From contig JANXEF010000001.1 in assembly GCA_025057895.1 (NCBI GenBank), positions 1 to 63,454 of the forward strand: DNA of 63,454 bases, in the 5' to 3' direction. A model generated the notes under the pieces. The model searched no databases. It was not told the origin of the DNA and saw only the letters and a list, made by a program, of their open reading frames with translations. Below, one piece after another: positions 25,282 to 33,100 of this stretch (within the stretch, counting starts at the first letter, position 1; every line of letters begins with the position of its first letter). The translations under genes and the position numbers were made by a program. This DNA is from Archaeoglobaceae archaeon (GTDB taxonomy: Archaea > Halobacteriota > Archaeoglobi > Archaeoglobales > Archaeoglobaceae).

Positions 25282-26456
25282 GGGTAGCTGTTATTGGAGT
25301 TGGAATGACTAGATTTGGGAAACACCCTGAGAAATCGCTCGTCGATTTGTTTGCAGAAGCTTTTTGGGAGGCTTTGAATGATGCAAATATTGAATTGAAA
25401 GATATAGAGGCTGTTTATTTTGGCAATTTTGTAGGCGAACTGACGGATGGGTCTGCAAATCTCAGCGGTTTCGTTGCAGATGAGATTGGATTAAAAAATG
25501 CACCTGCGATAAGATATGAAGGAGCATGTGCCTCTTCCACTGTTGCTTTTAGAGAGGCTGTTAGGGCTGTAAAGGCAGGTTATCACAAATGCGTTGTTGT
25601 TGGTGGAGCAGAGAAGCTTTTAAGTGCTGGAACGGCTATTGGAACTAGAGCTCTCGCTACTGCTGTTGATGGTATTTATGAGATGACTGCTGGTCTCACT
25701 TTTCCTGGGGTCTTTGCTCTCGCTGCAAGATATTACGGTAAGAAGTATGAGATACCTCTTCAAAAACTTAGAGAAATGATAGCTTATGTTTCAGTAAAGA
25801 ATCACAGATATGGTGCAATGAATCCAAAGGCACAATTCTATGGCAAATACGGTGATTTAAAGGTTGAAGACGTCTTAAATTCAAAGATGATATGTTCTCC
25901 ACTAACTCTACTCGACTGCTGTCCAATGACCGATGGTGGCAGTGCTGTTATAATAGCAAACGAGAAATTCGCTAAAGATGTTTGTGACAAGCCAGTATAT
26001 GTTCTTGGTACTGGTCAAGCTTCTGGTGGAAGCCTTTTCAGACAAGAAGATGACATAATAAAGGCAATTCCAAGAAAGAAAGCAGCAGAAATGGCATTTA
26101 AAGAGGCAAAAATTACACCAAAAGATGTTGATTTCGTTGAAGTTCACGATTGTTTCACTATCGCAGAGATAATAGCTCTCGAGGCCATGGGATTTTTCGA
26201 CTACGGCACAGCATGCTACGCTACTGCTGAAGGTGTTACGAGTATGGATGGAGACTTGCCAGTTAACCCAGATGGTGGACTAATTGGAAAAGGACATCCA
26301 GTTGGTGCGACCGGGACTTCGCAGATCTATACTGCAGTAAAACAGATACGTGGAGAGTTCAAATGGAATCAAGTTAAAAATGCTAGGATTGCAATGACTG
26401 ATACTCTTGGTGGTGATTTTGGAACTCTAGTGAACGTGATCTTGGGGGTGGACTGA
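25278..26456 (+). CDS. Thiolase, SCP2-like (acetyl-CoA C-acyltransferase)
   Basis: The 392-residue thiolase-fold enzyme has the nucleophile Cys in YEGACASSTVAFREA, VHDCFTIAEI with His in place of the usual second pattern, and the C-terminal GGLIGKGHPVGATG with catalytic His. This pattern fits the archaeal SCP2-like thiolases that associate with a DUF35 protein, encoded next with 1-nt overlap. It would cleave or form 3-ketoacyl-CoA. The start is a TTG at 25278, overlapping the stop of the adenosyltransferase and preceded by GGAGGTGA at 25266-25273. Confidence 0.9.
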   Translation: MRVAVIGVGMTRFGKHPEKSLVDLFAEAFWEALNDANIELKDIEAVYFGNFVGELTDGSANLSGFVADEIGLKNAPAIRYEGACASSTVAFREAVRAVKAGYHKCVVVGGAEKLLSAGTAIGTRALATAVDGIYEMTAGLTFPGVFALAARYYGKKYEIPLQKLREMIAYVSVKNHRYGAMNPKAQFYGKYGDLKVEDVLNSKMICSPLTLLDCCPMTDGGSAVIIANEKFAKDVCDKPVYVLGTGQASGGSLFRQEDDIIKAIPRKKAAEMAFKEAKITPKDVDFVEVHDCFTIAEIIALEAMGFFDYGTACYATAEGVTSMDGDLPVNPDGGLIGKGHPVGATGTSQIYTAVKQIRGEFKWNQVKNARIAMTDTLGGDFGTLVNVILGVD

Positions 26457-26857
26457 TGTTTCTTGAATTCTTTAAATCTTTACAGGAAGGAAAACTGATC
26501 GGAATGAAATGCAAAGATTGTGGTAGCTATACCTGCCCACCAAAGCAGAGCTGCAACAAATGTTCTAGCAGAAATCTTGAAAAAGTGACAATGAGTGGAA
26601 GAGGGATAGTGAAGACATATACAGTAACTTATGTTGCCCCAATGGGTTATGAAAAAGAGGTCCCATATATCGTAGCTCTCGTAGAGCTTGAAGAAGGCCC
26701 TTGGATAATTGGAAGACTCGATGTCGAAGCAAAGATTGCTGAGGATAACGACCTGACTGAAAAAAGAGTTAGTGTTTTTGCAAAGGAGATGCCAGGTGAG
26801 ATCTTCTATCCTTTGAAAGATAAAAGAATAGTTCCCTATTTTAGGTTAGAGGGTTAG
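26456..26857 (+). CDS. DUF35 Zn-ribbon/OB-fold protein, thiolase partner
   Basis: The 133-residue protein has an N-terminal zinc ribbon (CKDCGSYTCPPKQSCNKCSS, two Cys pairs) followed by an OB fold (GRGIVKTYTVTYVAPMGYE, PYIVALVELEEGPWIIGRL). DUF35 proteins bind archaeal thiolases and in some archaea bridge thiolase to HMG-CoA synthase, channelling acetoacetyl-CoA. Here no HMG-CoA synthase is adjacent, and the neighbours are catabolic. It overlaps the thiolase stop by 1 nt and precedes the dehydrogenase by 1 nt. Confidence 0.9.
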   Translation: MFLEFFKSLQEGKLIGMKCKDCGSYTCPPKQSCNKCSSRNLEKVTMSGRGIVKTYTVTYVAPMGYEKEVPYIVALVELEEGPWIIGRLDVEAKIAEDNDLTEKRVSVFAKEMPGEIFYPLKDKRIVPYFRLEG

Positions 26858-26858
26858 T

Positions 26859-28007
26859 ATGCACTTTGAACTCAGCGAAGATCACAAGATTTTGCAGCAA
26901 GCTGTTAGAGACTTTGCTGAAAAAGAAATAAAGCCATTTGGTAGAGATTTTGATGAAAAGGAAGAGTATCCATGGGATATATATAGGAAGGCTGCAAAAC
27001 TTGGCTACATTGGAGCAAGTGTTCCAGAAGAGTACGGAGGAGCAGGAATGGATTGTCTTGCTGAAGCTGTCATTAGCATTGAGCTCACGAGAGCAGACAG
27101 CGGGATTGGTAGTGCAATTGATCTAGCAGTCCTTGGAGTTCCCATGCTTCTGAAATACGGAAGTGAAGAGTTGAAAAATAAGTTCATTCCCGGTGTTGTA
27201 AAAGGAAAGAAACCATCTGCGATTGCAATAACTGAACCAGACTGTGGAACGGATGTTTCTGCAATGAAGGCAAAAGCTGTTAGAGATGGAGATGAATGGG
27301 TAATAAACGGCTCCAAAACCTTTATAACCAACGGAAGTGTTGCAGATTATGTAGTAGTTCTTGCAAAAACTGCCGAAGTTTCACCATCACATAGAGGTAT
27401 AAGTGCTTTTGTTGTTGAGACGAGTAGAAAAGGCTACGAAGCTAGAAAGATAAGAAAAATGGGTTTGAACTGCCACGATACAGTAGAAATTGCTTTGAAA
27501 AACGTGAGAATTCCAAAGGATAATATAATTGGCGAAGTCAACAGAGGTTTTTATCAACTCATGGATTTTTTCAACGAGAGCAGGGTTAAGATTGCAGCTC
27601 TCCATCTCGGAATGGCGATTGGAGCTTATGAAAGAGCTTTAGATTATGCAAAACAGAGAAAATCCTTTGGAAAACCTTTAATCGAGCATCAGGCTACTGC
27701 TTTTAAATTTGCTGACATGTTTACAGCTATAGAGACTGCAAAACTAATAGTATATAAGGCAGCGTGGCTTATAGACAAAGGTGAGCCAAATCCAGCGTTG
27801 AGTTCTGCTGCAAAGCTCTACGCAAGTGAAATAGCTGTAAGAGTTTGCTATGAAGCCGTTCAAATTTTCGGTGGATATGGCTACAGCAAGGAATACGACG
27901 TAGAGCGATACTATCGCGATGCTAGAGTTGGAACTATATATGAAGGTACAAGCGAAGCGCAGAGAATTGTGATATCTAGACTTTTGACTGGGAAACTTCG
28001 TTTATGA
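26859..28007 (+). CDS. Acyl-CoA dehydrogenase
   Basis: The 382-residue FAD enzyme forms the alpha,beta-double bond in acyl-CoA. Signatures: AIAITEPDCGTDVSAMKAKAV (first PROSITE-like region), WVINGSKTFITNG, and the C-terminal QIFGGYGYSKEYDVERYYRDARVGTIYEGTSEAQR with the catalytic base Glu in YEGTSE. This fits short/branched-chain acyl-CoA dehydrogenases. Electron acceptor genes (ETF) are not present in the window. It overlaps the MBL gene by 4 nt. Confidence 0.95.
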   Translation: MHFELSEDHKILQQAVRDFAEKEIKPFGRDFDEKEEYPWDIYRKAAKLGYIGASVPEEYGGAGMDCLAEAVISIELTRADSGIGSAIDLAVLGVPMLLKYGSEELKNKFIPGVVKGKKPSAIAITEPDCGTDVSAMKAKAVRDGDEWVINGSKTFITNGSVADYVVVLAKTAEVSPSHRGISAFVVETSRKGYEARKIRKMGLNCHDTVEIALKNVRIPKDNIIGEVNRGFYQLMDFFNESRVKIAALHLGMAIGAYERALDYAKQRKSFGKPLIEHQATAFKFADMFTAIETAKLIVYKAAWLIDKGEPNPALSSAAKLYASEIAVRVCYEAVQIFGGYGYSKEYDVERYYRDARVGTIYEGTSEAQRIVISRLLTGKLRL

Positions 28008-28843
28008 GAGTCTCAGAAAAGGTCTATCTCATCGACTCCTTTGATATTCCAGGTATTTTTTCAACTTATTTCTTGGACTTTAAGAAAAAGGTTCTTGTAG
28101 AACCCTGCGTTGTTAGTGGAGTAAAGAGAATTCTCGATTATCTTTCTAAGTTTGATGTCCGAAAACTCGATTACATTGCAGTAACACATGTACACGTAGA
28201 TCATGGTGGTAGTGCAGCTACAATTGCGAAAATATTGAATTCAAAAATTCTCGTGCATCCAAAAGGACTAAAGCATATAGCAAATCCAGAAAAGCTATGG
28301 CAAGCTTCAAAAGCAGTTCTTGGAGAACTTGCTGAAATATATGGCAAACCAGAAAGTATAGAAGAGGAAAAATTAATTGCAGTCGAAGATTTGCAGAGCT
28401 TTGATCTTGGTGATGATGAGTTAATCACAATACACGCTCCAGGCCATGCACCACACATGGTTGCTTACTATTTGAAAAAAAGAAAAATCTTGTTCCCATC
28501 TGACTCGATTGGAATGCATTTAAAGGGGAAAACTTTTCCCCTAACTCCTCCACCTTTCGATTTTGAAAAGGCAATTGAAACCCTTGAAAGGTTTGAGAAA
28601 CTTGAGGTAGAAATAGTTGCTTTAACCCATTTTGGAGTAACTTCAAGGAATTGTATTCGAGAGGTTAAAGACAGACTTAAACTGTGGTTTGAGATTGCTA
28701 GAGAGACGAAATCCATAGAAGAGTTAGATACGAAGCTCAGAGAAGTTGATAAAGACATTAATTTGATTGATAAAAATACTCAATTTTATTCTTTTTACTT
28801 CACTTCTCTCAATGGGCTGATATCTGCTGTTAAAAGTTTCTAA
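28004..28843 (+). CDS. Metallo-beta-lactamase-fold hydrolase
   Basis: The 279-residue protein has the MBL metal site TVHTHVDHGG-like THVHVDHGG, a later HAPGHAPHM His and an FPSDSIGMH Asp. The motif set fits the glyoxalase II-like group that often hydrolyses thioesters. As the last gene of the CoA-ester operon, it may hydrolyse an acyl-CoA or protect against toxic CoA esters; that is inference. The C-terminal about 50 residues are helical and unassigned. Confidence 0.83.
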   Translation: MRVSEKVYLIDSFDIPGIFSTYFLDFKKKVLVEPCVVSGVKRILDYLSKFDVRKLDYIAVTHVHVDHGGSAATIAKILNSKILVHPKGLKHIANPEKLWQASKAVLGELAEIYGKPESIEEEKLIAVEDLQSFDLGDDELITIHAPGHAPHMVAYYLKKRKILFPSDSIGMHLKGKTFPLTPPPFDFEKAIETLERFEKLEVEIVALTHFGVTSRNCIREVKDRLKLWFEIARETKSIEELDTKLREVDKDINLIDKNTQFYSFYFTSLNGLISAVKSF

Positions 28844-28900
28844 ATAAAAATTTTTATTAAATAAAAAAACAGAAAGGAAACTAGGGTAGAACTTGGAAAA

Positions 28901-28909
28901 ATATTTAAA
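28901..28909 (+). promoter_or_regulatory. TATA box of the ilvBN operon
   Basis: ATATTTAAA lies with its centre 26 nt before the ATG at 28931, preceded by the purine-rich GGAAAA that could serve as a BRE. The predicted transcript therefore begins on the leader-peptide start codon. Confidence 0.55.
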
Positions 28910-28930
28910 CCTAGTTTGCAACGAGTTGTA

Positions 28931-28981
28931 ATGGTCTGCTTTCCCGAAATCTTATCTCTTGTAGCTGTAGTCCTTTTTTAA
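28931..28981 (+). CDS. Candidate 16-residue leader peptide of the ilvBN operon
   Basis: A short ORF, MVCFPEILSLVAVVLF, ends with TAA 20 nt before ilvB. Eight of 16 residues are Val, Leu or Ile, the end products of the pathway ilvBN begins. The TATA box places transcription initiation on its ATG, so it would be read leaderless. The last codons form a T6 run (28973-28979), the type of signal at which archaeal polymerase pauses or terminates, and the ilvB ribosome site GGGGTGGG (28991-28998) follows closely. It resembles a bacterial attenuation leader. This is inferred from sequence; expression is unproven. Confidence 0.45.
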   Translation: MVCFPEILSLVAVVLF

Positions 28982-29001
28982 AGTTATTTAGGGGTGGGTT
29001 T

Positions 29002-30666
29002 ATGCGAGCTGCTGACGCTTTTATCAAAGCTCTCGAAAAAGAGGGTGTTGAAGTCATCTTTGGGATACCCGGAGGAGCAATACTTGAGATATATGATGCA
29101 CTATATGATTCAAGGATTCGCCATATAACTACTAGACACGAGCAAGGCGCAACACATGCTGCAGATGGCTATGCAAGGGCAAGTGGAAGAGTTGGTGTAG
29201 TATTTGCCACTTCTGGACCAGGGGCGACCAACACAGTTACTGGAATAGCGAATGCTTATATGGATTCTTCACCAATAGTAGTGTTCACAGGCCAAGTTTC
29301 AAGACCTATGATAGGCAACGATGCATTTCAAGAGGCAGATATAACTGGAATAACAATGCCGATCACAAAGCATAACTATCTCGTCACAGATCCAAATAAA
29401 TTACTGAGAATTGTTAGAGAAGCATTTTACATAGCTTCTTCTGGTAGACCTGGACCTGTTCTGGTCGACATTCCTAAAGATGTGACAACTGCAGACATTG
29501 AATTTGATTATCCAACGAGAGTAGATCTAATTGGTTATAAACCGAAATACGAGGGGCATCCGATGCAGATAAAAAGGGCTGCTGAGCTCATAATAAAATC
29601 TGAAAGACCTATAATTCTAGTAGGAGGAGGAGTTAAGATTTCTAACGCTTCAAAAGAGTTAATTGAACTCGCAGAAACAATTCCAGCCTTTGTAGTTACA
29701 ACTCTCATGGGAAAAGGAGCTATTAGCGAGTATCATCCACTTTGTCTTGGCTTCGTAGGTATGCATGGTTCAAAGTTCGCAAATTATGCTTTGAGTGAGA
29801 GTGATCTCATCATCGCAGTTGGATGCCGTTTCAGTGATAGAACAACCGGTAACGCTTCACTTTTTGCTCCACAAGCAAAAATAATTCACATTGACATTGA
29901 TCCAGCTGAGATTGGAAAGAACGTTCGTGTTGATGTACCAATTGTTGGTGATGCGAAGAGAATTCTTTCGAATTTAAGAAAATTCATCGAGTACAAGTAT
30001 AGAAAGAATTGGGAAGATAAAATAAGAGAATGGAAAGAAAAATTTCCTTTGAAGTATAAGAAAGAGGGATTTAAACCTCAGTTTGTGATAGAAAAAGCTT
30101 GTGAAATCTTTCCCGATGCAATAGTTACCACTGAAGTTGGACAGAATCAAATGTGGAGTGCTCAATTCTTCAAAGTCAAATATCCAAGACAGTTCATAAG
30201 CAGTGGAGGTCTTGGTACAATGGGTTTTGGCTTTCCTGCATCTATTGGAGCAAAAATCGCATGTCCTGACAAGGAGGTAATAGACATAGCTGGAGATGGG
30301 AGTTTTTTGATGAATATACAAGAACTCGCGACATGTATTCACTACGATATCCCAGTCAAGGTTTTCATAATGAATAACGGCTATCTTGGAATGGTAAGAC
30401 AATGGCAAGAGCTTTTTTATAGAGAAAGGTATTCTGCAACTTGTATAGGTTGCGAAAAGATCAGTTTTGAAAAGATTGCTGAGGGCTTTGGTGCCGTAGG
30501 AATTACAGTTGAAAGGCAGAGTGAAGTTGTAGAAGCGCTTAGAAGAGCGAAGGAGATAAATGACTCTCCAGTAGTTGTGGATTTCAGAGTAGAATTTCAA
30601 GCAAACGTTTTCCCAATGGTTCCACCTGGAAAAAGTCTAAGAGAGATAATCGATGAGGAGGATTAA
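29002..30666 (+). CDS. ilvB: Acetolactate synthase, large (catalytic) subunit
   Basis: The 554-residue ThDP enzyme condenses pyruvate with pyruvate or 2-oxobutyrate, the first common step of Val/Leu/Ile synthesis. It shows the catalytic Glu in TRHEQGATHAADGYAR, the FAD/quinone-like region (GCRFSDRTTGN) and the ThDP motif from GDGSFLMN to NNGYLGM with the QWQELFY active-site segment typical of AHAS. Ribosome site GGGGTGGG lies 3 nt before the ATG. The small subunit follows at once. Confidence 0.96.
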   Translation: MRAADAFIKALEKEGVEVIFGIPGGAILEIYDALYDSRIRHITTRHEQGATHAADGYARASGRVGVVFATSGPGATNTVTGIANAYMDSSPIVVFTGQVSRPMIGNDAFQEADITGITMPITKHNYLVTDPNKLLRIVREAFYIASSGRPGPVLVDIPKDVTTADIEFDYPTRVDLIGYKPKYEGHPMQIKRAAELIIKSERPIILVGGGVKISNASKELIELAETIPAFVVTTLMGKGAISEYHPLCLGFVGMHGSKFANYALSESDLIIAVGCRFSDRTTGNASLFAPQAKIIHIDIDPAEIGKNVRVDVPIVGDAKRILSNLRKFIEYKYRKNWEDKIREWKEKFPLKYKKEGFKPQFVIEKACEIFPDAIVTTEVGQNQMWSAQFFKVKYPRQFISSGGLGTMGFGFPASIGAKIACPDKEVIDIAGDGSFLMNIQELATCIHYDIPVKVFIMNNGYLGMVRQWQELFYRERYSATCIGCEKISFEKIAEGFGAVGITVERQSEVVEALRRAKEINDSPVVVDFRVEFQANVFPMVPPGKSLREIIDEED

Positions 30667-30667
30667 T

Positions 30668-31147
30668 ATGAAATACACGATCGCTGTCCTCGTTGAGAAT
30701 AAACCAGGAGTTCTTGCAAGAGTTGCTTCACTTTTCAGACGTCGTGGCTTCAACATAGAAAGTCTTACAGTTGGAGTTACAGAGAAAGAAGAGATTTCAA
30801 GGATGACCATAGTAGTTAAAGGAAATGAAAAAGTTCTTGAGCAAGTTACTAAACAGTTGAACAAGCTCATCGAAGTGATAAAAGTGAGCGATGTTTCTTT
30901 TGATTCAGTTGAAAGAGAACTTTGTCTACTTCGTGTTAATGCTCCACCCGAAAAGAGAGGAGAAATAGTGGAGCTAACGAACATATTCAGGGCGAGGATA
31001 GTTGATGTTGCAAAGGATAGCTTCATAGTAGAGGTTACGGGTGATGAGGATAAGATAAATGCGTTCATAGATCTAATGAGAGGTTATGGTATAAAGGAAG
31101 TCGCAAGGACTGGAAAAGTTGCAATGGTGAGAGGGGCAAAGAAATAA
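30668..31147 (+). CDS. ilvN: Acetolactate synthase, regulatory small subunit
   Basis: The 159-residue subunit has an N-terminal ACT domain (AVLVENKPGVLARVASLFRRRGFNIESLTVG) that binds Val for feedback inhibition, and the C-terminal domain of IlvN/IlvH (ELCLLRVN, FRARIVDVAKDSFIVEVTG). I start it at the ATG 30668, 6 nt after GAGGAGG, and not at the ORF-extending ATG 15 nt upstream, which overlaps the end of ilvB. It would interact with the large subunit encoded just before. Confidence 0.95.
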   Translation: MKYTIAVLVENKPGVLARVASLFRRRGFNIESLTVGVTEKEEISRMTIVVKGNEKVLEQVTKQLNKLIEVIKVSDVSFDSVERELCLLRVNAPPEKRGEIVELTNIFRARIVDVAKDSFIVEVTGDEDKINAFIDLMRGYGIKEVARTGKVAMVRGAKK

Positions 31148-31207
31148 ATATTTTTATTATTTAGTCTAAAACAAAAAATTTAATCTTTAAAACTACTAAC
31201 GAATTCT

Positions 31208-31669
31208 GTGATAGAGATTTTCACGTCTACGAGGCTCCAGATATTACTGAAGCTTCGTGAAAGACCATATACAATTTCCGAGATTGCAAAAGCTATGGGT
31301 TTCTCTAAGACTGCAATAGGTTATCATCTTGAAAAGCTGGTTGAAAGTGGAATGGTTGAAAGAGTTGAAAGAGGTAAATGGGTTTATTATAGATTGACGA
31401 ACAAGGGATCTAGCAGAATGAAAATAGAAATACTTGCAACTCTCTCTTCTCTCTTAATATCTTTTATATCGTTCTTTACTTTACTCTTAAGAATTTCAAA
31501 ACCCGAAGTCAAAGTTGAAAGAGAGTCAATTCCTTCGCATATTCAAGATATCTCCCCCACACCTTATGTTACTCCCGAAATATATGATAGCTTAGACTTT
31601 GATCTCCATTTCATCGCTTTGATTGCTATAACATCTTTCACGATATTTTTGTACATCAAATTGAGATGA
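31208..31669 (+). CDS. Membrane-anchored winged-helix transcription regulator
   Basis: The 153-residue protein has an N-terminal ArsR/MarR-like winged helix (TSTRLQILLKLRERPYTISEIAKAMGFSKTAIGYHLEKL...GKWVYYRLTNKG), then a membrane segment (ATLSSLLISFISFFTLLL), an exposed loop of about 45 residues with Pro and acidic residues, and a second membrane segment near the C-terminus. It could sense an external or membrane signal and act on nearby promoters. The start is a GTG at 31208, near the position expected from the CTTTAAAA box about 25 nt before. It overlaps the convergent MgtE-like gene by 14 nt. Confidence 0.72.
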   Translation: MIEIFTSTRLQILLKLRERPYTISEIAKAMGFSKTAIGYHLEKLVESGMVERVERGKWVYYRLTNKGSSRMKIEILATLSSLLISFISFFTLLLRISKPEVKVERESIPSHIQDISPTPYVTPEIYDSLDFDLHFIALIAITSFTIFLYIKLR

Positions 31670-32849
31670 AGATGTATGCAATTGCTACCGCATATACAGT
31701 CCCTAGCATATCCGCAAGAGTTGTTATGAGAGGAATTCCTCCATTGTCTGGATCGATGTGGAGAGTGTGAAGAATAGTTGCCAAGTAAAATGCCATTAGT
31801 ATAACAAAAAAGACTACTAGTAGAAAAGATATGAAGAAGATGAATAGAGAAATTGGATTTAGAATCAGAACATCAAATACGAAGTAAGATATGGCAATTG
31901 GAGTCAGAGAGACAAAAGGAAATATGAATAGAGAAGTTGGAAGAATAGCTCTAAGGTCACCAACGATTTCACCTATGCTTTTCCTTTCTATTTCTCCGAG
32001 ATTGAGTTTGGTTGCTGTTCTTGCTACGATGATCGAACCGTAGTTTCCAAGGGTATCGATTATTGCTGGATATGCAAAGCTCATAAAAAAGCTGAGGTAA
32101 ACGATTTCTGAGAACTCTTCCAAAAAACCACCTGTAAAGCTTTGAAAGATACCTAGAACGATTACTATTGAAACAACCTCTTTTTGCATTCTTCTGTATT
32201 CCTTGCCAAGAGAGAGGATAAAAGATAGAAAAAGGAGCAAAATAGCGATTAATGTCAATGGTAATAAGAAATTTGATTCAAATATGAAGATGAACAGAAT
32301 TAGAGAAGGGATTGTAACAAGATCTGCGATTGAAGTTATAACAGGTCCAGAAATCGAATCTGGGTCTATAAATTTTCTAAAAGCCGTTATTACGATCGTA
32401 ATTGAAGCAAAAGAGAGAAGAATCCCTATTAATACTCCTGAAACGATTGAAATTTGTGTAGAAATGACAAAACCATCGAAGTCTCTAATTTTGAGGAATC
32501 CTATGATCAAAAGCACGAGAATAGGGATTGCAGAAGCCCAAACTGAAAAGAATGCATTTTTGTAGACATAAGCATCTTTAAAAGTTGGTTCGGAAAATCC
32601 AAGGTAAAAAGCGGTCGACAATCTTGAGCAGAGCGAACCAAAAACGTTTCCACGCAGACCCATGAGACCTGGAAGGATCATGAGTAGGTATGGGTAACTC
32701 TCCATTATCTTCTCGAAGTTTAATCCAAGGAAAAAGCCTGCAAAAAGATTGAAGAATAGACAGAGATACAGAACAGGGATTATAAGTCTTACAGCTAGTC
32801 TAAAGTCTATTTCCCTGCTTGGAATGATCACTGCCAGAAATATCCCCAA
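31656..32849 (-). CDS. MgtE-like membrane transporter with duplicated domain
   Basis: The 397-residue membrane protein is made of two MgtE membrane-domain repeats. The first has LPGLMGLRGNVFGSLCSRLSTAFY and DPDSISGPVITSIADLVT; the second has DTLGNYGSIIVARTATKLNLG and HIDPDNGGIPLITTLADMLGT. The paired Pro-Asp and Thr-x-x-Ala-Asp motifs match the Mg2+-conducting region. Unlike bacterial MgtE, no CBS or N domain is present. It probably moves divalent cations (Mg2+ or similar). Confidence 0.83.
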   Translation of the reverse strand: MGIFLAVIIPSREIDFRLAVRLIIPVLYLCLFFNLFAGFFLGLNFEKIMESYPYLLMILPGLMGLRGNVFGSLCSRLSTAFYLGFSEPTFKDAYVYKNAFFSVWASAIPILVLLIIGFLKIRDFDGFVISTQISIVSGVLIGILLSFASITIVITAFRKFIDPDSISGPVITSIADLVTIPSLILFIFIFESNFLLPLTLIAILLLFLSFILSLGKEYRRMQKEVVSIVIVLGIFQSFTGGFLEEFSEIVYLSFFMSFAYPAIIDTLGNYGSIIVARTATKLNLGEIERKSIGEIVGDLRAILPTSLFIFPFVSLTPIAISYFVFDVLILNPISLFIFFISFLLVVFFVILMAFYLATILHTLHIDPDNGGIPLITTLADMLGTVYAVAIAYIFISI

Positions 32850-32906
32850 CTTTCAGAACCCCAACAGATATATATACTTTTTTAGCAAGGTTTAAAGGGT
32901 GATAGA

Positions 32907-33068
32907 ATGGCAAAATACCAGTGTACGGTTTGTGGTTATGTTTATAACGAAGAGGATGGAGATCCAGACAGCAACATTCCTCCCGGAACTAAGTGGGAGG
33001 ATTTACCAGAAGAGTGGGTTTGTCCAGTTTGCGGTGCTACGAAAGAAGAATTTGAAAAGATTGAATAA
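32907..33068 (+). CDS. Rubredoxin
   Basis: A 53-residue rubredoxin. The two iron-binding Cys pairs are CTVCG and CPVCG, with the typical core ([30 protein letters not shown] in part). It carries electrons, for example in oxidative-stress defence with superoxide reductase or rubrerythrin; no such partner is adjacent. A TATA-rich GATATATATA at 32868-32877 and a GGTGAT ribosome site at 32898-32903 support its expression. Confidence 0.96.
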   Translation: MAKYQCTVCGYVYNEEDGDPDSNIPPGTKWEDLPEEWVCPVCGATKEEFEKIE

Positions 33069-33100
33069 ATTTTTTAATTTTGATCAATAATTTTTTGAAC

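Noticed and set aside
28931-29001. Classic bacterial hairpin terminator/antiterminator in the ilv leader
   Set aside because: Only 20 nt separate the leader stop from ilvB and I see no strong GC stem before the T run; any control must work differently, for example by the T run alone or the ribosome site.
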